64,000 bases of DNA from Flavobacteriales bacterium (GCA_020635455.1 JACJZT010000008.1:1-64000), one strand, 5' to 3'; shown: positions 17,814 through 27,567, numbered from the stretch's first letter. The notes: generated by a model not told the origin, from the sequence alone. Numbers and translations are program-made.

Positions 17814-19364
17814 TTGGCCAACGAACTCTATATAGACGTAACGGCACAGGATGAAAAGATTGCTTATTTAAAAGACAGGAAACTTACCGAGTTTTATCAG
17901 GAAAAAAAGGGTAAAAGCATTGTTGTTGGAGATGTTTTCGTAGGTTCGATCAAAAAGATCCTACCCGGAAATAACGCAGCATTTCTCAACATCGGACTGG
18001 AAAAAGATGCTTTCATACACTATTCCGACCTGGGTCCAAACATAAAATCATTTTCAAGGTTTTCTCGTATCGGATTGCAGGGCGGACTGCGAAAAACCGG
18101 TCTGGAGAAGTTTCAGCTTGAACCCGAAACCCTTAAAACAGGTAACGTTTCTGAAGTCCTTAAACGGAACCAACAGATATTGGTTCAGGTATTAAAGGAA
18201 CCCATTTCATCAAAGGGCCCGCGAGTAACAACCGAAATTACGGTTGCCGGGACGTATTGTATACTGATCCCATTTCATGAAAGCATCAACATTTCCAAAA
18301 AAATTGTAGAACGCCCCGAAAGAAGCCGTCTCAAGAGCATTGTAAATAAATACAAGCCCAAAAATTTCGGTTTCGTTCTGCGAACCGCTGCACAGAATGT
18401 AAGCGAAGAAATGCTTAAAAAAGACATTGAGGACCTGCTGAAAATATGGACCTCAATGGTTTCTAAACTGAATGGCGCTCAAACCGGTGATAAAGTTCTT
18501 GGAGAACCTTCATTTTCCATCTCTATCGTCCGGGATTATCTCGGGATAGGTTTAACCAATATTGTTACCAATGATGCTGAAAATCACAAACAGATCGAAA
18601 ATTATCTTCAGCATTCAAACTCCCCGGCTCTGCAGGTGCTTAAATTACACAAAGGTCAGGATTCTGTTTTTGAGCATTTTGGAATAAACAAACAACTAAA
18701 GACCAGTTTTGGCAAAACGGTGTCGTTCTCATCGGGGTCATACCTTGTGATCGAACATACCGAGGCATTGCACGTTATCGACGTGAACAGCGGGTCGAAC
18801 CACAAGAAAGAAAAGAGTCAGGAGGAAAACGCCCATCAGATCAACCTTGAAGCAGCCAGGGAAATCGCAAGGCAGATCAGGCTTCGCGATATGGGTGGGA
18901 TCATTGTGATCGATTTTATCGATATTAAAAAACCTGCCTTTAAAAAAGAGATCGTAAACGAACTCATTACCGCAATGAAAAGCGACCGGGCAAACCACAC
19001 CATCCTCCCGATGAGCAAATTTTGTGTGGTTCAGCTCACACGCGAGAGGGTACGCCCCGAAACCAACATTGTTACTGAAGAACGATGCCCAATGTGCCAG
19101 GGTACCGGAAAGGTAAACTCGTCGCAGAATATTGAAAACGATATTGAAAGCAGTGTTAAATACATTGCCCACACCCTTAATCTTAAAAAGGTAAAGATCC
19201 TAACTCACCCATTTATTTCAGCTTATTTCAAAAAGGGCTTGATCTCAAAGCGATTCAGATGGAGACTGGATTACAACCTTAAGGTAGATCTGAAACCCGA
19301 CTCCTCATTACATTATGGGGAATTTCATATATTTGACGAAAATGATGAAGAAATTAAACTTTAA
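17814..19364 (+). CDS. rng: Ribonuclease E/G family endoribonuclease
   Basis: Endoribonuclease (516 aa) acting on rRNA precursors and mRNA. It begins MANELYIDVT with a TTG start, as RNase G proteins usually do. It has an S1-type RNA-binding region (about 36-130), the DNase I-like catalytic core with metal-binding aspartates in HVIDVNSG (about 322) and VIDFIDI (about 366), and the zinc-link CPMCQGTG (about 424). Length fits RNase G rather than full RNase E, since no long C-terminal scaffold is present. The next gene starts 4 nt after its stop. Confidence 0.94.
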   Translation: MANELYIDVTAQDEKIAYLKDRKLTEFYQEKKGKSIVVGDVFVGSIKKILPGNNAAFLNIGLEKDAFIHYSDLGPNIKSFSRFSRIGLQGGLRKTGLEKFQLEPETLKTGNVSEVLKRNQQILVQVLKEPISSKGPRVTTEITVAGTYCILIPFHESINISKKIVERPERSRLKSIVNKYKPKNFGFVLRTAAQNVSEEMLKKDIEDLLKIWTSMVSKLNGAQTGDKVLGEPSFSISIVRDYLGIGLTNIVTNDAENHKQIENYLQHSNSPALQVLKLHKGQDSVFEHFGINKQLKTSFGKTVSFSSGSYLVIEHTEALHVIDVNSGSNHKKEKSQEENAHQINLEAAREIARQIRLRDMGGIIVIDFIDIKKPAFKKEIVNELITAMKSDRANHTILPMSKFCVVQLTRERVRPETNIVTEERCPMCQGTGKVNSSQNIENDIESSVKYIAHTLNLKKVKILTHPFISAYFKKGLISKRFRWRLDYNLKVDLKPDSSLHYGEFHIFDENDEEIKL

Positions 19365-19368
19365 TTCC

Positions 19369-20376
19369 ATGACTTTGAGAACTTTAAATCTCCTTTCAGG
19401 TATTGTTTTATTGATCGTTGCCTTAAGTTCATGTGTGCCACAGAGAAAATTCACCGAATTGGAAAGTCGTCATGCAGAGCTCAACCGTAAATACAACGAA
19501 CTCGATTCAATGCACAGTGCTTTGAACCTTAGCAATGAAGCAGCCCTAAACAAACTTGATGAGTTGAAAAAAGACTACAACCGTTTGATGGAGGACTATA
19601 AGGAAAAAGAGGGATTATACGACCGTGTCAAAAAATCGTATGACCAGCTTACGGAAAATTACGAAAAACGAATTGCCTCCGAAGCCATGTCCAAAGACGA
19701 ACTTAAAAAGAGTTTGAGAGAACTGGAAGCCAAACTGCAGAAAAAAGAACAGGAACTTAACGAAAAGGAAGCCAACTTAATTAAGAAAGAAGAAGAGGCC
19801 TCCAAACTTTCGAAAAACATAAAGTTAATTGAATCCGACCTTAAAGATCGGGAAGAAAAGATCAAAGAACTTGAAAGCTTGATCAAAAAGAAAGAAGAAA
19901 ATGTTGAAAAACTAAAGCAAACTCTTACCAAGGCCCTGATCGGCTTTAAGGATAATGGCCTGACGGTTACTTCAAAAGATGGAAAAGTTTATGTATCTGT
20001 AGACGAAAGTTTACTGTTCATGTCCGGCAAAACAAACGTTAATCCTGAAGGCAGGAAGGCATTACTGAAGTTATGCGAGGCCCTTAAAGGAGAGAGTGAT
20101 TTTAATATCGTTGTGGAAGGACATACGGATAATGTACCGATAAAAACGGCGCGCTTCGATGACAATTGGGACCTTTCGGTTCTCAGAGCGACTTCGGTAA
20201 CCCGCATGATGATCGAAGACGGAGGCATTGATCCCTTAAAAATAATTCCGTCAGGAAGAGGTGAATATTATCCGATCGATAAAGCCGATACAAAAGAAGC
20301 CAGGGCAAAAAACAGAAGAATTGAAATAATTTTGTCACCTAACCTTGGAGAGATAATGAAAATCCTCAATAAGTAA
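19369..20376 (+). CDS. OmpA-family peptidoglycan-binding lipoprotein with coiled coil
   Basis: Outer-membrane lipoprotein (335 aa). The signal peptide ends in lipobox LSSC (Cys22). A long Lys/Glu-rich coiled coil follows (about 30-190), then an OmpA/MotB-type domain (about 200-325) with the peptidoglycan-binding VVEGHTDNVPIKT and NRRIEI motifs. It should tether the outer membrane to the cell wall. A longer frame starts at 19315 inside rng; the ATG at 19369 gives a proper lipoprotein signal and a 4-nt gap. No N-terminal beta-barrel is present. Confidence 0.88.
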   Translation: MTLRTLNLLSGIVLLIVALSSCVPQRKFTELESRHAELNRKYNELDSMHSALNLSNEAALNKLDELKKDYNRLMEDYKEKEGLYDRVKKSYDQLTENYEKRIASEAMSKDELKKSLRELEAKLQKKEQELNEKEANLIKKEEEASKLSKNIKLIESDLKDREEKIKELESLIKKKEENVEKLKQTLTKALIGFKDNGLTVTSKDGKVYVSVDESLLFMSGKTNVNPEGRKALLKLCEALKGESDFNIVVEGHTDNVPIKTARFDDNWDLSVLRATSVTRMMIEDGGIDPLKIIPSGRGEYYPIDKADTKEARAKNRRIEIILSPNLGEIMKILNK

Positions 20377-20380
20377 TCTA

Positions 20381-20854
20381 TTGAAAATCAAACTTCTGGT
20401 TATTGGTAAAACCGATGAAGACTGGCTGAAAAAAGGCATTGAAAAATACATACAACGCCTTAAACATTATGTCAGTTTCGAATTTGTTGAGATACCGGAA
20501 ATTAAGAATAGTGCCAAAATGGCGGTTAATAAAAGAATGGATTCAGAAGCAGACGAACTTCTGAAACACATTCGATCAAACGACGTGTTGATCGCACTTG
20601 ATGAACATGGCACTGAATACAATTCGGTAAACTTTGCCGGATTCATTGAAAATAAAATGATTGAAGGTAACAAACAATTGACATTTATAGTAGGCGGCCC
20701 GTTTGGAATTGCAAAGAAAATTGCAGATAGTTGCCATGTCAAACTATCCTTATCGCAATTAACCTTTTCACATCAGATGGTGAGATTGTTTTTTGTGGAA
20801 CAGATTTACAGGGCTTTTACCATAATTAAAGGCGAAAAATATCACCACGAATAA
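20381..20854 (+). CDS. rlmH: 23S rRNA pseudouridine-1915 N3-methyltransferase RlmH
   Basis: SPOUT-class methyltransferase (157 aa) that methylates pseudouridine 1915 of 23S rRNA. The trefoil-knot SAM site is seen as LDEHG, FIVGGPFGI and the C-terminal KGEKYHHE. The length is typical for the family. The TTG start is 4 nt after the OmpA-like gene and no other start gives a full domain. It closes the operon that begins at HU. Confidence 0.95.
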   Translation: MKIKLLVIGKTDEDWLKKGIEKYIQRLKHYVSFEFVEIPEIKNSAKMAVNKRMDSEADELLKHIRSNDVLIALDEHGTEYNSVNFAGFIENKMIEGNKQLTFIVGGPFGIAKKIADSCHVKLSLSQLTFSHQMVRLFFVEQIYRAFTIIKGEKYHHE

Positions 20855-20901
20855 GTAAAAAATCTCTGTTAATAAGTTCTTTATAAATATTTGGCAACAA
20901 T

Positions 20902-20932
20902 TTTGCAGAAAAATGGTTAAATAATATGTTTG
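20902..20932 (+). promoter_or_regulatory. Strong consensus promoter of the 80-residue orphan gene
   Basis: TTTG (20902-20905), a spacer of exactly 19 nt and TATGTTTG (20925-20932) match the Bacteroidota consensus fully. The start site should be near 20938, giving a leader of about 36 nt before the ATG at 20974. Confidence 0.75.
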
Positions 20933-20973
20933 ACGCACGTTAAAATAAAGGTAAAGTTTAATTAAGAATACAA

Positions 20974-21216
20974 ATGGCAAAAGTAATAGATGAAAAAGGA
21001 AAAGTAGGGAGACCTTCAACGAAGCCGGTTGAAAAAAGAAAAGCTTACTACGTTAATGTAGTGGTTAAAAATCCTCATTTAGGTACGGTGAGCAATGTTC
21101 TTGTAAGTCGCGATTCGAAAAGTGAAGCAATGTTCCTGCTCAAAAGAAGTTCTCAGGGCAGTGACTATCTGGGTTACTGGAACGGCAAAACCTACGTTAA
21201 GGAAAACATGAACTAA
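20974..21216 (+). CDS. Small basic protein of unknown function
   Basis: 80-residue protein that I do not recognise. The N-terminal 25 residues are Lys/Pro-rich and probably disordered (VGRPSTKPVEKRK). The rest looks like one small alpha/beta fold (KAYYVNVVVKN, a Ser/Lys-rich helix, then LGYWNGKTYV). It has no signal peptide and no membrane segment, so it should be cytoplasmic. Its own consensus promoter and an intrinsic terminator 3 nt after the stop make it a monocistronic, probably well-expressed unit. Possibilities are a nucleic-acid-associated or regulatory protein; that is a guess from its charge and size. Confidence 0.75.
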   Translation: MAKVIDEKGKVGRPSTKPVEKRKAYYVNVVVKNPHLGTVSNVLVSRDSKSEAMFLLKRSSQGSDYLGYWNGKTYVKENMN

Positions 21217-21219
21217 AAT

Positions 21220-21242
21220 AAAGCACCTAAGGGTGCTTTTTT
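21220..21242 (+). terminator. Intrinsic terminator after the 80-residue gene
   Basis: An 8-bp stem (21220-21227 with 21232-21239, core GCACC/GGTGC), a 4-nt loop and a run of T. It ends the orphan gene and lies immediately before the MFS start codon. Confidence 0.85.
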
Positions 21243-21245
21243 AAT

Positions 21246-22418
21246 TTGAAAGAAAAGGTTTATTCTCCCCTATTTATTAGAATGGCTCTTGGTTCATTGC
21301 TGTTCTTCGGGAGCATGAATATGATACTTCCTGAACTACCTGCTTATCTCGATTCTATGGGTGGTGATAAATACAAAGGAGGCATTATCGGTTTATTTAC
21401 CATCTCGGCTTGCTTTTCACGTCCATTCAGCGGACGACTCTCAGATGTTATCGGACGACTGCCGGTAATTATGTTCGGATGCTGGATCGCTGTTGCAACA
21501 AACGTATTGTATATTTTCGTTCCTACGGTTGCAGGTTTTTTGATCCTCAGACTTATCCATGGAATCACAATAGGATTTAATGCTACCGGAACTACAGCTT
21601 ACATCAGCGACATCTCACCGCCTTCCAAAAGAGGGGAAGCAATGGGTTTCTTCGGCTTGATGAATAATGTTGGTGCAGGCCTGGCTCCTTTATTGGGCAG
21701 CTTTCTTACCGTAAGGTTTGGAATCAATTCAATGTTTATTACATCTTCCCTGCTGGCCCTCGCTTCTACACTTATCTTTCTTAAAATACATGAAACGGTA
21801 CCGGAACCTCAGAAGTTCCGTCCGGGATTCCTAAAACTTAAGCGTCAGGACCTAGCTGAGTCGAGAGTATGGTTACCTTCGGTAATTATGGTCCTTTCCT
21901 ATTTTTCTTTTGGGGCTATACTGACCGTTGGATTCGACCTGGCCGAAATGTTGCATGCAGTTAACAAAGGTGTGGTTTTAATGATCATGACCCTTTCTTC
22001 CGTGTTTATAAGAATATCCGCCGGTAAATTCTCCGATCGCCATGGACGCAAAACTTCCATGATCCTGGGTTTGGCAATATTGGTGATCGGATTGATCTAC
22101 ATGGCCGGGGTTCAAAGCCTAAACCAGCTTTACATGGCATCCTTTATCGTTGGCGTTGCCAATGGAATGAACAGTCCTACTATTTTTGCATGGGTTGCAG
22201 ATTGGAGCAACCCTGCCAATAAAGGTCGCGGAATTTCAACATTGTTTATTGCACTTGAAATTGGTGTAGGGCTTGGTGCTTTTGTATCAGCCGATCTTTA
22301 TCAAAACAATTACGATAAACTTCCTGGAGTATTTTACTTTGCTGCCCTGTTGGCTTCGTCTGCCATTGTTTTGTTGGTTTTAACCTGGAAATACAGGCCT
22401 AAATTAATACTCGACTGA
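21246..22418 (+). CDS. MFS transporter
   Basis: Inner-membrane transporter (390 aa) of the major facilitator superfamily with about 12 hydrophobic segments. Motif A appears in both halves: GRLSDVIGRLPV after helix 2 and GKFSDRHGRKTS after helix 8. The fold class resembles drug/metabolite exporters; the substrate is unknown. The TTG start is 3 nt past the upstream terminator, so expression would need read-through or a promoter inside the preceding gene. A start at the Met codon at 21282 would shorten it by 12 residues. Its 3' end overlaps the convergent DUF2797 gene by 15 bp. Confidence 0.88.
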   Translation: MKEKVYSPLFIRMALGSLLFFGSMNMILPELPAYLDSMGGDKYKGGIIGLFTISACFSRPFSGRLSDVIGRLPVIMFGCWIAVATNVLYIFVPTVAGFLILRLIHGITIGFNATGTTAYISDISPPSKRGEAMGFFGLMNNVGAGLAPLLGSFLTVRFGINSMFITSSLLALASTLIFLKIHETVPEPQKFRPGFLKLKRQDLAESRVWLPSVIMVLSYFSFGAILTVGFDLAEMLHAVNKGVVLMIMTLSSVFIRISAGKFSDRHGRKTSMILGLAILVIGLIYMAGVQSLNQLYMASFIVGVANGMNSPTIFAWVADWSNPANKGRGISTLFIALEIGVGLGAFVSADLYQNNYDKLPGVFYFAALLASSAIVLLVLTWKYRPKLILD

Positions 22419-23216
22419 AACCCGGTATCCTGAATGAGACCGGATGTTTATTACGTTCTTGTAATCAAAATACAAGTACTGACCTTTAATACCGGTAAGC
22501 ACTCCCTGAATGTTTGGCATTTTATCCAGTTTCATGCTCTTAACCACTTCCGGATATTGCAACACAGGATATTGTATGCTTATGGTTTTATCTGAGCCAT
22601 TGAACCATTGCTCAAATTCCGGACCCAAAAAGGCCTGATATTTCATCCTTTCCCTTTCAAGGTCGAGAAGAGGAATATTTCCTTTAAGCATTTGTTGCCA
22701 ATTGGTTTTATCTGCCAGAAATCCCTTTAAAGAAACTTCAATTAATCCTGCTGCCTGACGGTAAGGAGTGTTCGCAATTACGATGGCCTGAACCGCGCCT
22801 TGATCGATCCACCTTATGGGAATTTGTGTTTCTCTCGTAACACCAACTTTCAGGCCGCTGGTATTGCTAAGATACACGGCATGAGGTTGCAGATGATGTG
22901 CTTTTTCCCATTCCATATCGCGTAGCGCAATTCCTTCATGTATCCGGCTTAATTCAGGATTTATTATGCTTTCCACTGCCAACGGTGAGTTCATATAAGC
23001 TTCGTAACTCATTCCTTCACCAAAGGTTTTTTTGATCTTTTCTCCGGTAACTACACAATGTATGGCATCTTCAAAATGAATGGAGACCTCCTTGCCAATT
23101 AATCCATTCATAGGTATGTAGTCGGCGGGTTCAAGTATGTCGTAGAGAGGGAGTTCGTACTGAACGACTTCCTCAAGGCGACTGTTCATTTTGCGTAAAT
23201 TTCCACTGAACTTCAT
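22404..23216 (-). CDS. DUF2797 family protein lacking the zinc cysteines
   Basis: Cytoplasmic protein (270 aa) of unknown function. The family core is clear in KVGVTRETQIPIRWIDQGA (about 123-141) and DKTNW. Proteobacterial members carry a cysteine-rich zinc-ribbon-like part just before this. Here only Cys54 remains: the other positions read CVVTG (54-58), MSYEA (69-73), ESII (82-85) and ELS (88-90). The spacing is otherwise kept, so this is substitution rather than truncation. It lies 12 bp downstream of the M61 peptidase gene and is probably co-transcribed with it. Confidence 0.85.
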   Translation of the reverse strand: MKFSGNLRKMNSRLEEVVQYELPLYDILEPADYIPMNGLIGKEVSIHFEDAIHCVVTGEKIKKTFGEGMSYEAYMNSPLAVESIINPELSRIHEGIALRDMEWEKAHHLQPHAVYLSNTSGLKVGVTRETQIPIRWIDQGAVQAIVIANTPYRQAAGLIEVSLKGFLADKTNWQQMLKGNIPLLDLERERMKYQAFLGPEFEQWFNGSDKTISIQYPVLQYPEVVKSMKLDKMPNIQGVLTGIKGQYLYFDYKNVINIRSHSGYRVSVEY

Positions 23217-23228
23217 AATCAGAACTTT

Positions 23229-24992
23229 TTAACGCAACCAGATTTCTTTCAACTTTTTCTGATCTTCAGAGGCATCTTTCTGTTCAAGCAGCTTATAATT
23301 ATAATCTGAATCCTTTTCACATTCGGATACAAATGTATGCATCACCCCGGCCCTGCTGATCAACAATACGATCTTTTCACCGGGTTTTAACCGGCTTTGA
23401 AATTCGGTCAGATCGTTTTTGACCCTATAACCATTGATTGATATCAATTCATCGTTTGCACTCAAACCCGCTTTTCCCAGTTTGGAATTGACGTTAACGT
23501 ATTTAACGAAGGTATTTCCATTTTCCTCAGAAACACTGATCCCTAAACTTACCTTGTCAGAACTGATATTTTCAGGAACAATACCAACATAGCCAAGATA
23601 CTTTGAATAGTCATAGGGTTCTGTGGTATAGAGCAATTGATCAAGCAAGGTATCCACAGACCGACCAGAAATGTTCTTCAGAGCGTTTTTAAACTCATCA
23701 AGTGTAAAGCCTCTGTTTTTCTTCTGGTAATACTCCGTATACAAGTATTTCATTACATCGTCCAATCGTTTGTTTCCGGCTGTAGTGTGCAGGATCTCAA
23801 GATCCAGGATCAAAGCAAGAAGACTTCCTTTAAGATAATAACTTATGCTGCTGTTTGAAGAATTTTCGTCGGGATTGTACAATTTTATCCATGCATCAAA
23901 ACTGCTTTCACTTAAGGTCTGCACCTTGTTCCCGGGTTGATTTTCCAGCTTGTTTATCGAATTGGAAAGAATCCCCAGATAGGCATCCTTGGTATAAAAC
24001 TCGCATCGCCTTAAAAAAAGATCGTCAAAATAGGAAGTAATGCCTTCTGCAACCCAAAGCATTTGAGTATAATTCTCGGAGTCGTAATTGAATGGTCCCA
24101 GTTCTATGGGACGAATTCGTTTTACATTCCATAAGTGAAAATATTCGTGAGCAAACAAACCCAGAAAGGATTTGTATTTCAATTCATTTGTGTAAGACCA
24201 TCGTGTGATCACAGAAGTTTGAGAATTCAGATGCTCGAGTCCGCCCCCACCCGACTCTACGTTCTGAATAAAGATCACATATTCTGTACAGGGATGGTGT
24301 CCGAACATTTCGGTTTCCTTTTCTATGATCCTGGTAAAATCCTTTATCAAGGTATTCAGATCATAATTTCCATCACCGAGCATTGCTATACGGTGAGGTA
24401 CTCCGGCAGCCACGAATGGATATACTTTCTGATTTCCGAGTGCAAACGGACTGTCGGCAAGCAAATCATAATTTTCAGCAACATAAGCACCATTTACCTT
24501 TGGCAAAGCTACTGTGATCTCTTTCCAGGTTTCGGGCAATTCAAAAGTAACCTCGCATGGTTTGTTTTCATATCCGAGAGCATACATAAAAATACTCACA
24601 CCATGCAAAAAAGCCTGCACATTATCAACGTAACTGGTGCGAACTGAAGGCTCAAAGGCATAAACCGTATACATAACCTTTATCTTTCCTTTGCCCTTTT
24701 CACCTTTTACCTGCCAGGTGTTTTTATTTATTTTAGAACAAACAAGGGCTTTTCCTTTTTCATCAAATGCAGTGAAATCCTGCACATTTCTGGAAAAATC
24801 TCTAACCTTATAAGACCCGGGAGTCCAAACCGGCATCTTGATGTCCATCATTGCACCCCCCGTTTTATCGATTTCTATTTCAACTTTTACAAAATGGTTT
24901 TCCTTTTGAGGAAACGATAAATGGTATTTTACCTTTCCACTGGCTTCTGTTATCATAAAAAATAGTAGAATACTTTTGAAAATTTTTAACAT
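23229..24992 (-). CDS. M61 family glycyl aminopeptidase with PDZ domain
   Basis: Exported zinc aminopeptidase (587 aa) of the M61 family, which removes N-terminal Gly or Ala. A signal peptide of about 19 residues, an N-terminal beta domain, a thermolysin-like catalytic domain with HEYFHLWNVKRI (HExxH near residue 285) and the GGGGLEHLNS segment, then a C-terminal PDZ domain (about 475-560, with GLSANDELISINGYRV). The length is as usual. It is the first gene of a pair with DUF2797. The start ATG follows a weak -7-like box by 6 nt. Confidence 0.92.
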   Translation of the reverse strand: MLKIFKSILLFFMITEASGKVKYHLSFPQKENHFVKVEIEIDKTGGAMMDIKMPVWTPGSYKVRDFSRNVQDFTAFDEKGKALVCSKINKNTWQVKGEKGKGKIKVMYTVYAFEPSVRTSYVDNVQAFLHGVSIFMYALGYENKPCEVTFELPETWKEITVALPKVNGAYVAENYDLLADSPFALGNQKVYPFVAAGVPHRIAMLGDGNYDLNTLIKDFTRIIEKETEMFGHHPCTEYVIFIQNVESGGGGLEHLNSQTSVITRWSYTNELKYKSFLGLFAHEYFHLWNVKRIRPIELGPFNYDSENYTQMLWVAEGITSYFDDLFLRRCEFYTKDAYLGILSNSINKLENQPGNKVQTLSESSFDAWIKLYNPDENSSNSSISYYLKGSLLALILDLEILHTTAGNKRLDDVMKYLYTEYYQKKNRGFTLDEFKNALKNISGRSVDTLLDQLLYTTEPYDYSKYLGYVGIVPENISSDKVSLGISVSEENGNTFVKYVNVNSKLGKAGLSANDELISINGYRVKNDLTEFQSRLKPGEKIVLLISRAGVMHTFVSECEKDSDYNYKLLEQKDASEDQKKLKEIWLR

Positions 24993-25075
24993 GAACTGCG
25001 AAAATACTCAAATAGAGACAATTTCCGACCCCTCTGCAGGCGCACAGAGAAGCATTTGACCGAACTTACACTTTC

Positions 25076-27487
25076 CTAATTTTTGAGTAACCGGTAGGAA
25101 AAATGGTCTTCACCTACTTTTATCTGCAAAATATACAAGCCATTAGCCAGCGAAGAAACATCGTACTCAGCCCTATCCCTGAAATGATCCGTTTTAACGA
25201 TCTTGCCATCAAGTGAAACAAGGTTTATGGAAACATTCTGATTTAAAATGGATTGGTCTGAAGTGAGCCTTAGTGAATTTTGAACAGGATTGTTAAATAC
25301 AACTTTTTGCTGGTTGTTCTTTGAGGGATCTTTTATAGAAGCAAAACTCTTGAATTTGGTTTTAAAAATACCTCTTCCGTGTGTGAAAATATACACCAGA
25401 CCGGTTTGGTAATTTGAATAAACCTTGGCAACAGAAACATTTGGGACACTCATTTCCTTTACCCAGTTAATGCCTCCGTTTTTGCTGGTATAAACACCGA
25501 AATCGGTTCCTGCGATCAACTGGTTACTGTCTGAGGCATTAACTTCCACGCTATTCACAGGCAGTGAAACAGGCAGATCTCCACTTATATCCTCCCAGCT
25601 GCAGTTACTGCCATTCGCACCCTGAAGTTTCCATATTTTGCCTTTTGTACTGATATCAGACATGGCCAGATATATGGTTCCTCGGTTCCAGGGACTTACT
25701 GTAATGCCATTGATCACCGATCCACTTGCTGCTGAAGGTGCTGTTGAACTTAAATTATACTCGTTATTGAGTTTCGTACCTGCACTGTCTGATCGGTAAA
25801 GTGTTGTACCACCTCCGCCAAAATAAACGATCGGATCTTCGTCTTTACTGATTCCCATTGAAAGAAGTGTTTCAGGTAAATTTGCAGTAAGATAATTCCA
25901 TTGAGATCCGGAATTGTTTGAAACCAGCATTCGCTTCTTTGTTAAAAAAAACAATTGATTCCCATTGATCGCATTCACTTCGAATGGATTGATAAACCAA
26001 AAACTAATCGCACCACTTGGTTTAATATTCACTGCTCCGGAAAACTGACTGCTGAGTCTTCGTATCTCTCCATTTTGTGAAGAAACATAATTATAATAGG
26101 GTTGCGTGGATGAAAACGCGTTATAGGAGCCATCGCCACCCCAGACATCATAATATTTTGTACCATCAAAATATTGGGTGTGATTGTCCTGCGCACCTGC
26201 CATGACCCTTTCCGGAAATCTTGAATTGATGGAACCTGTGTAAAACTGAGTGATGTTTAAACCATTGTTCAGGTCGGCACTGGTAGTAGCTGCAGAAAGT
26301 ACATTATATCGGTAAACACCACCATCATTTCCCACCAGATATTCCCTTCCGGAAGGATAAAAGCAACTGGTGTGATAATCTGCATGACTGTTATACATGT
26401 TGCTCCAGCTTGAACCTCCATTTTTGCTATAAAGCGGATTTACAGAAGTTGCGATCACAAAATTGGTATCTGTGGGACTGATCTGAGTATTTAAACAATA
26501 CCAACCCCATGAAAAGGTAGAAGAATTACCTGGTTTGGTAACCGCTTTCCAATTCTGTCCGTGGTCTGAACTTTTATAACAGGCCACGATGGCAGTACCA
26601 CCTGAGTTCAAAAATTGTGCAAAAGCGACATCCGGATAGTTTTTGCAATAGTCGAAGCTAATTCGCCCGAATGAACTCGTAGGGAGACCACCGGAAAGTT
26701 TATTGAATTTAATATTTGAAGTTTCTTTGGCCGAAACGATCCCATAACCGTTTACAGCTGCCCAAACAATTGAATCGTTGTAGGTTAGAATTTCGGTAAT
26801 GCTCAGAGAAGTCGGAAACACAAGGTTGAATGTTTTACCCTTATCAGTAGTTCGGTACAAACCTCCTGAATGCACCGCAACATAGAATGTTGAGCTATCC
26901 GTTTTAGAATATTCTATATCCCAAATGGTTGAAAAAGACTTAATACCTGTACCCGAAGCCAATTGAGTGAAGGTTTCTCCACCGTCAGTTGAACGAAAGA
27001 CCCCTGCCCCGTCGATCCCGGCAGAATTTCCCATTCCCTCACCGGTGCCATAATAAAATTCATTGGGATTAAACGGGTTTTGTGTAATACAACTAACCGA
27101 AAGTGAAACAGCGTGTTCGTTGACAGCTTTCCAACTTTTACCACCATCCCTGCTACTCCAAACCCCTCCTGAAATACCACCGGCGAGAAGATGTGTGCTA
27201 TCCGCTTTGTCGATCAACAGGGCTCTTACCCTTCCTCCAACAGCGTCAGGACCTATGTCGGTTATAGGTTCGAGGAAATCATTTCCTTTTTTATAAAATT
27301 TATCGGAAGATTGCCAGCGGTTTCTTAAACCATAATAATTTTTCCCGGGCTGAATGTTTTTCATATAAGCATATTGCTCCACCCATCCGGGATTCATACT
27401 TTGATGTAAAACAGGTGTTATAAAAGGTAATTTAAATAAAAAGGCAGCAACCAGAAAGAATGCAAGAACAAAAAGTGTTTTTTTCAA
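25076..27487 (-). CDS. Secreted beta-propeller protein (Asp-box repeats) with T9SS sorting domain
   Basis: Secreted protein (803 aa). An N-terminal hydrophobic signal is followed by many sortilin/BNR-type repeats with Asp-box motifs (SRDGGKSWKAV, SSDHGQNWKAV, SKNGGINWVKE), predicting one or two propellers (about 70-710). It ends in a type A sorting domain with the NNPVQNSL start and the NGLYILQI strand. Such proteins resemble VPS10/exo-alpha-sialidase-like surface proteins, but catalytic residues cannot be assigned. The start is a TTG; a -7 box TAAATTTG lies 17 nt upstream. Confidence 0.83.
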   Translation of the reverse strand: MKKTLFVLAFFLVAAFLFKLPFITPVLHQSMNPGWVEQYAYMKNIQPGKNYYGLRNRWQSSDKFYKKGNDFLEPITDIGPDAVGGRVRALLIDKADSTHLLAGGISGGVWSSRDGGKSWKAVNEHAVSLSVSCITQNPFNPNEFYYGTGEGMGNSAGIDGAGVFRSTDGGETFTQLASGTGIKSFSTIWDIEYSKTDSSTFYVAVHSGGLYRTTDKGKTFNLVFPTSLSITEILTYNDSIVWAAVNGYGIVSAKETSNIKFNKLSGGLPTSSFGRISFDYCKNYPDVAFAQFLNSGGTAIVACYKSSDHGQNWKAVTKPGNSSTFSWGWYCLNTQISPTDTNFVIATSVNPLYSKNGGSSWSNMYNSHADYHTSCFYPSGREYLVGNDGGVYRYNVLSAATTSADLNNGLNITQFYTGSINSRFPERVMAGAQDNHTQYFDGTKYYDVWGGDGSYNAFSSTQPYYNYVSSQNGEIRRLSSQFSGAVNIKPSGAISFWFINPFEVNAINGNQLFFLTKKRMLVSNNSGSQWNYLTANLPETLLSMGISKDEDPIVYFGGGGTTLYRSDSAGTKLNNEYNLSSTAPSAASGSVINGITVSPWNRGTIYLAMSDISTKGKIWKLQGANGSNCSWEDISGDLPVSLPVNSVEVNASDSNQLIAGTDFGVYTSKNGGINWVKEMSVPNVSVAKVYSNYQTGLVYIFTHGRGIFKTKFKSFASIKDPSKNNQQKVVFNNPVQNSLRLTSDQSILNQNVSINLVSLDGKIVKTDHFRDRAEYDVSSLANGLYILQIKVGEDHFSYRLLKN

Positions 27488-27567
27488 ATTTTAAGGGTTT
27501 TCTGCAAATTTACGCTTTAAAAACGCCTGTTGAATCCTTAGAACAAAAAATGGAATTTAAATGAAAA

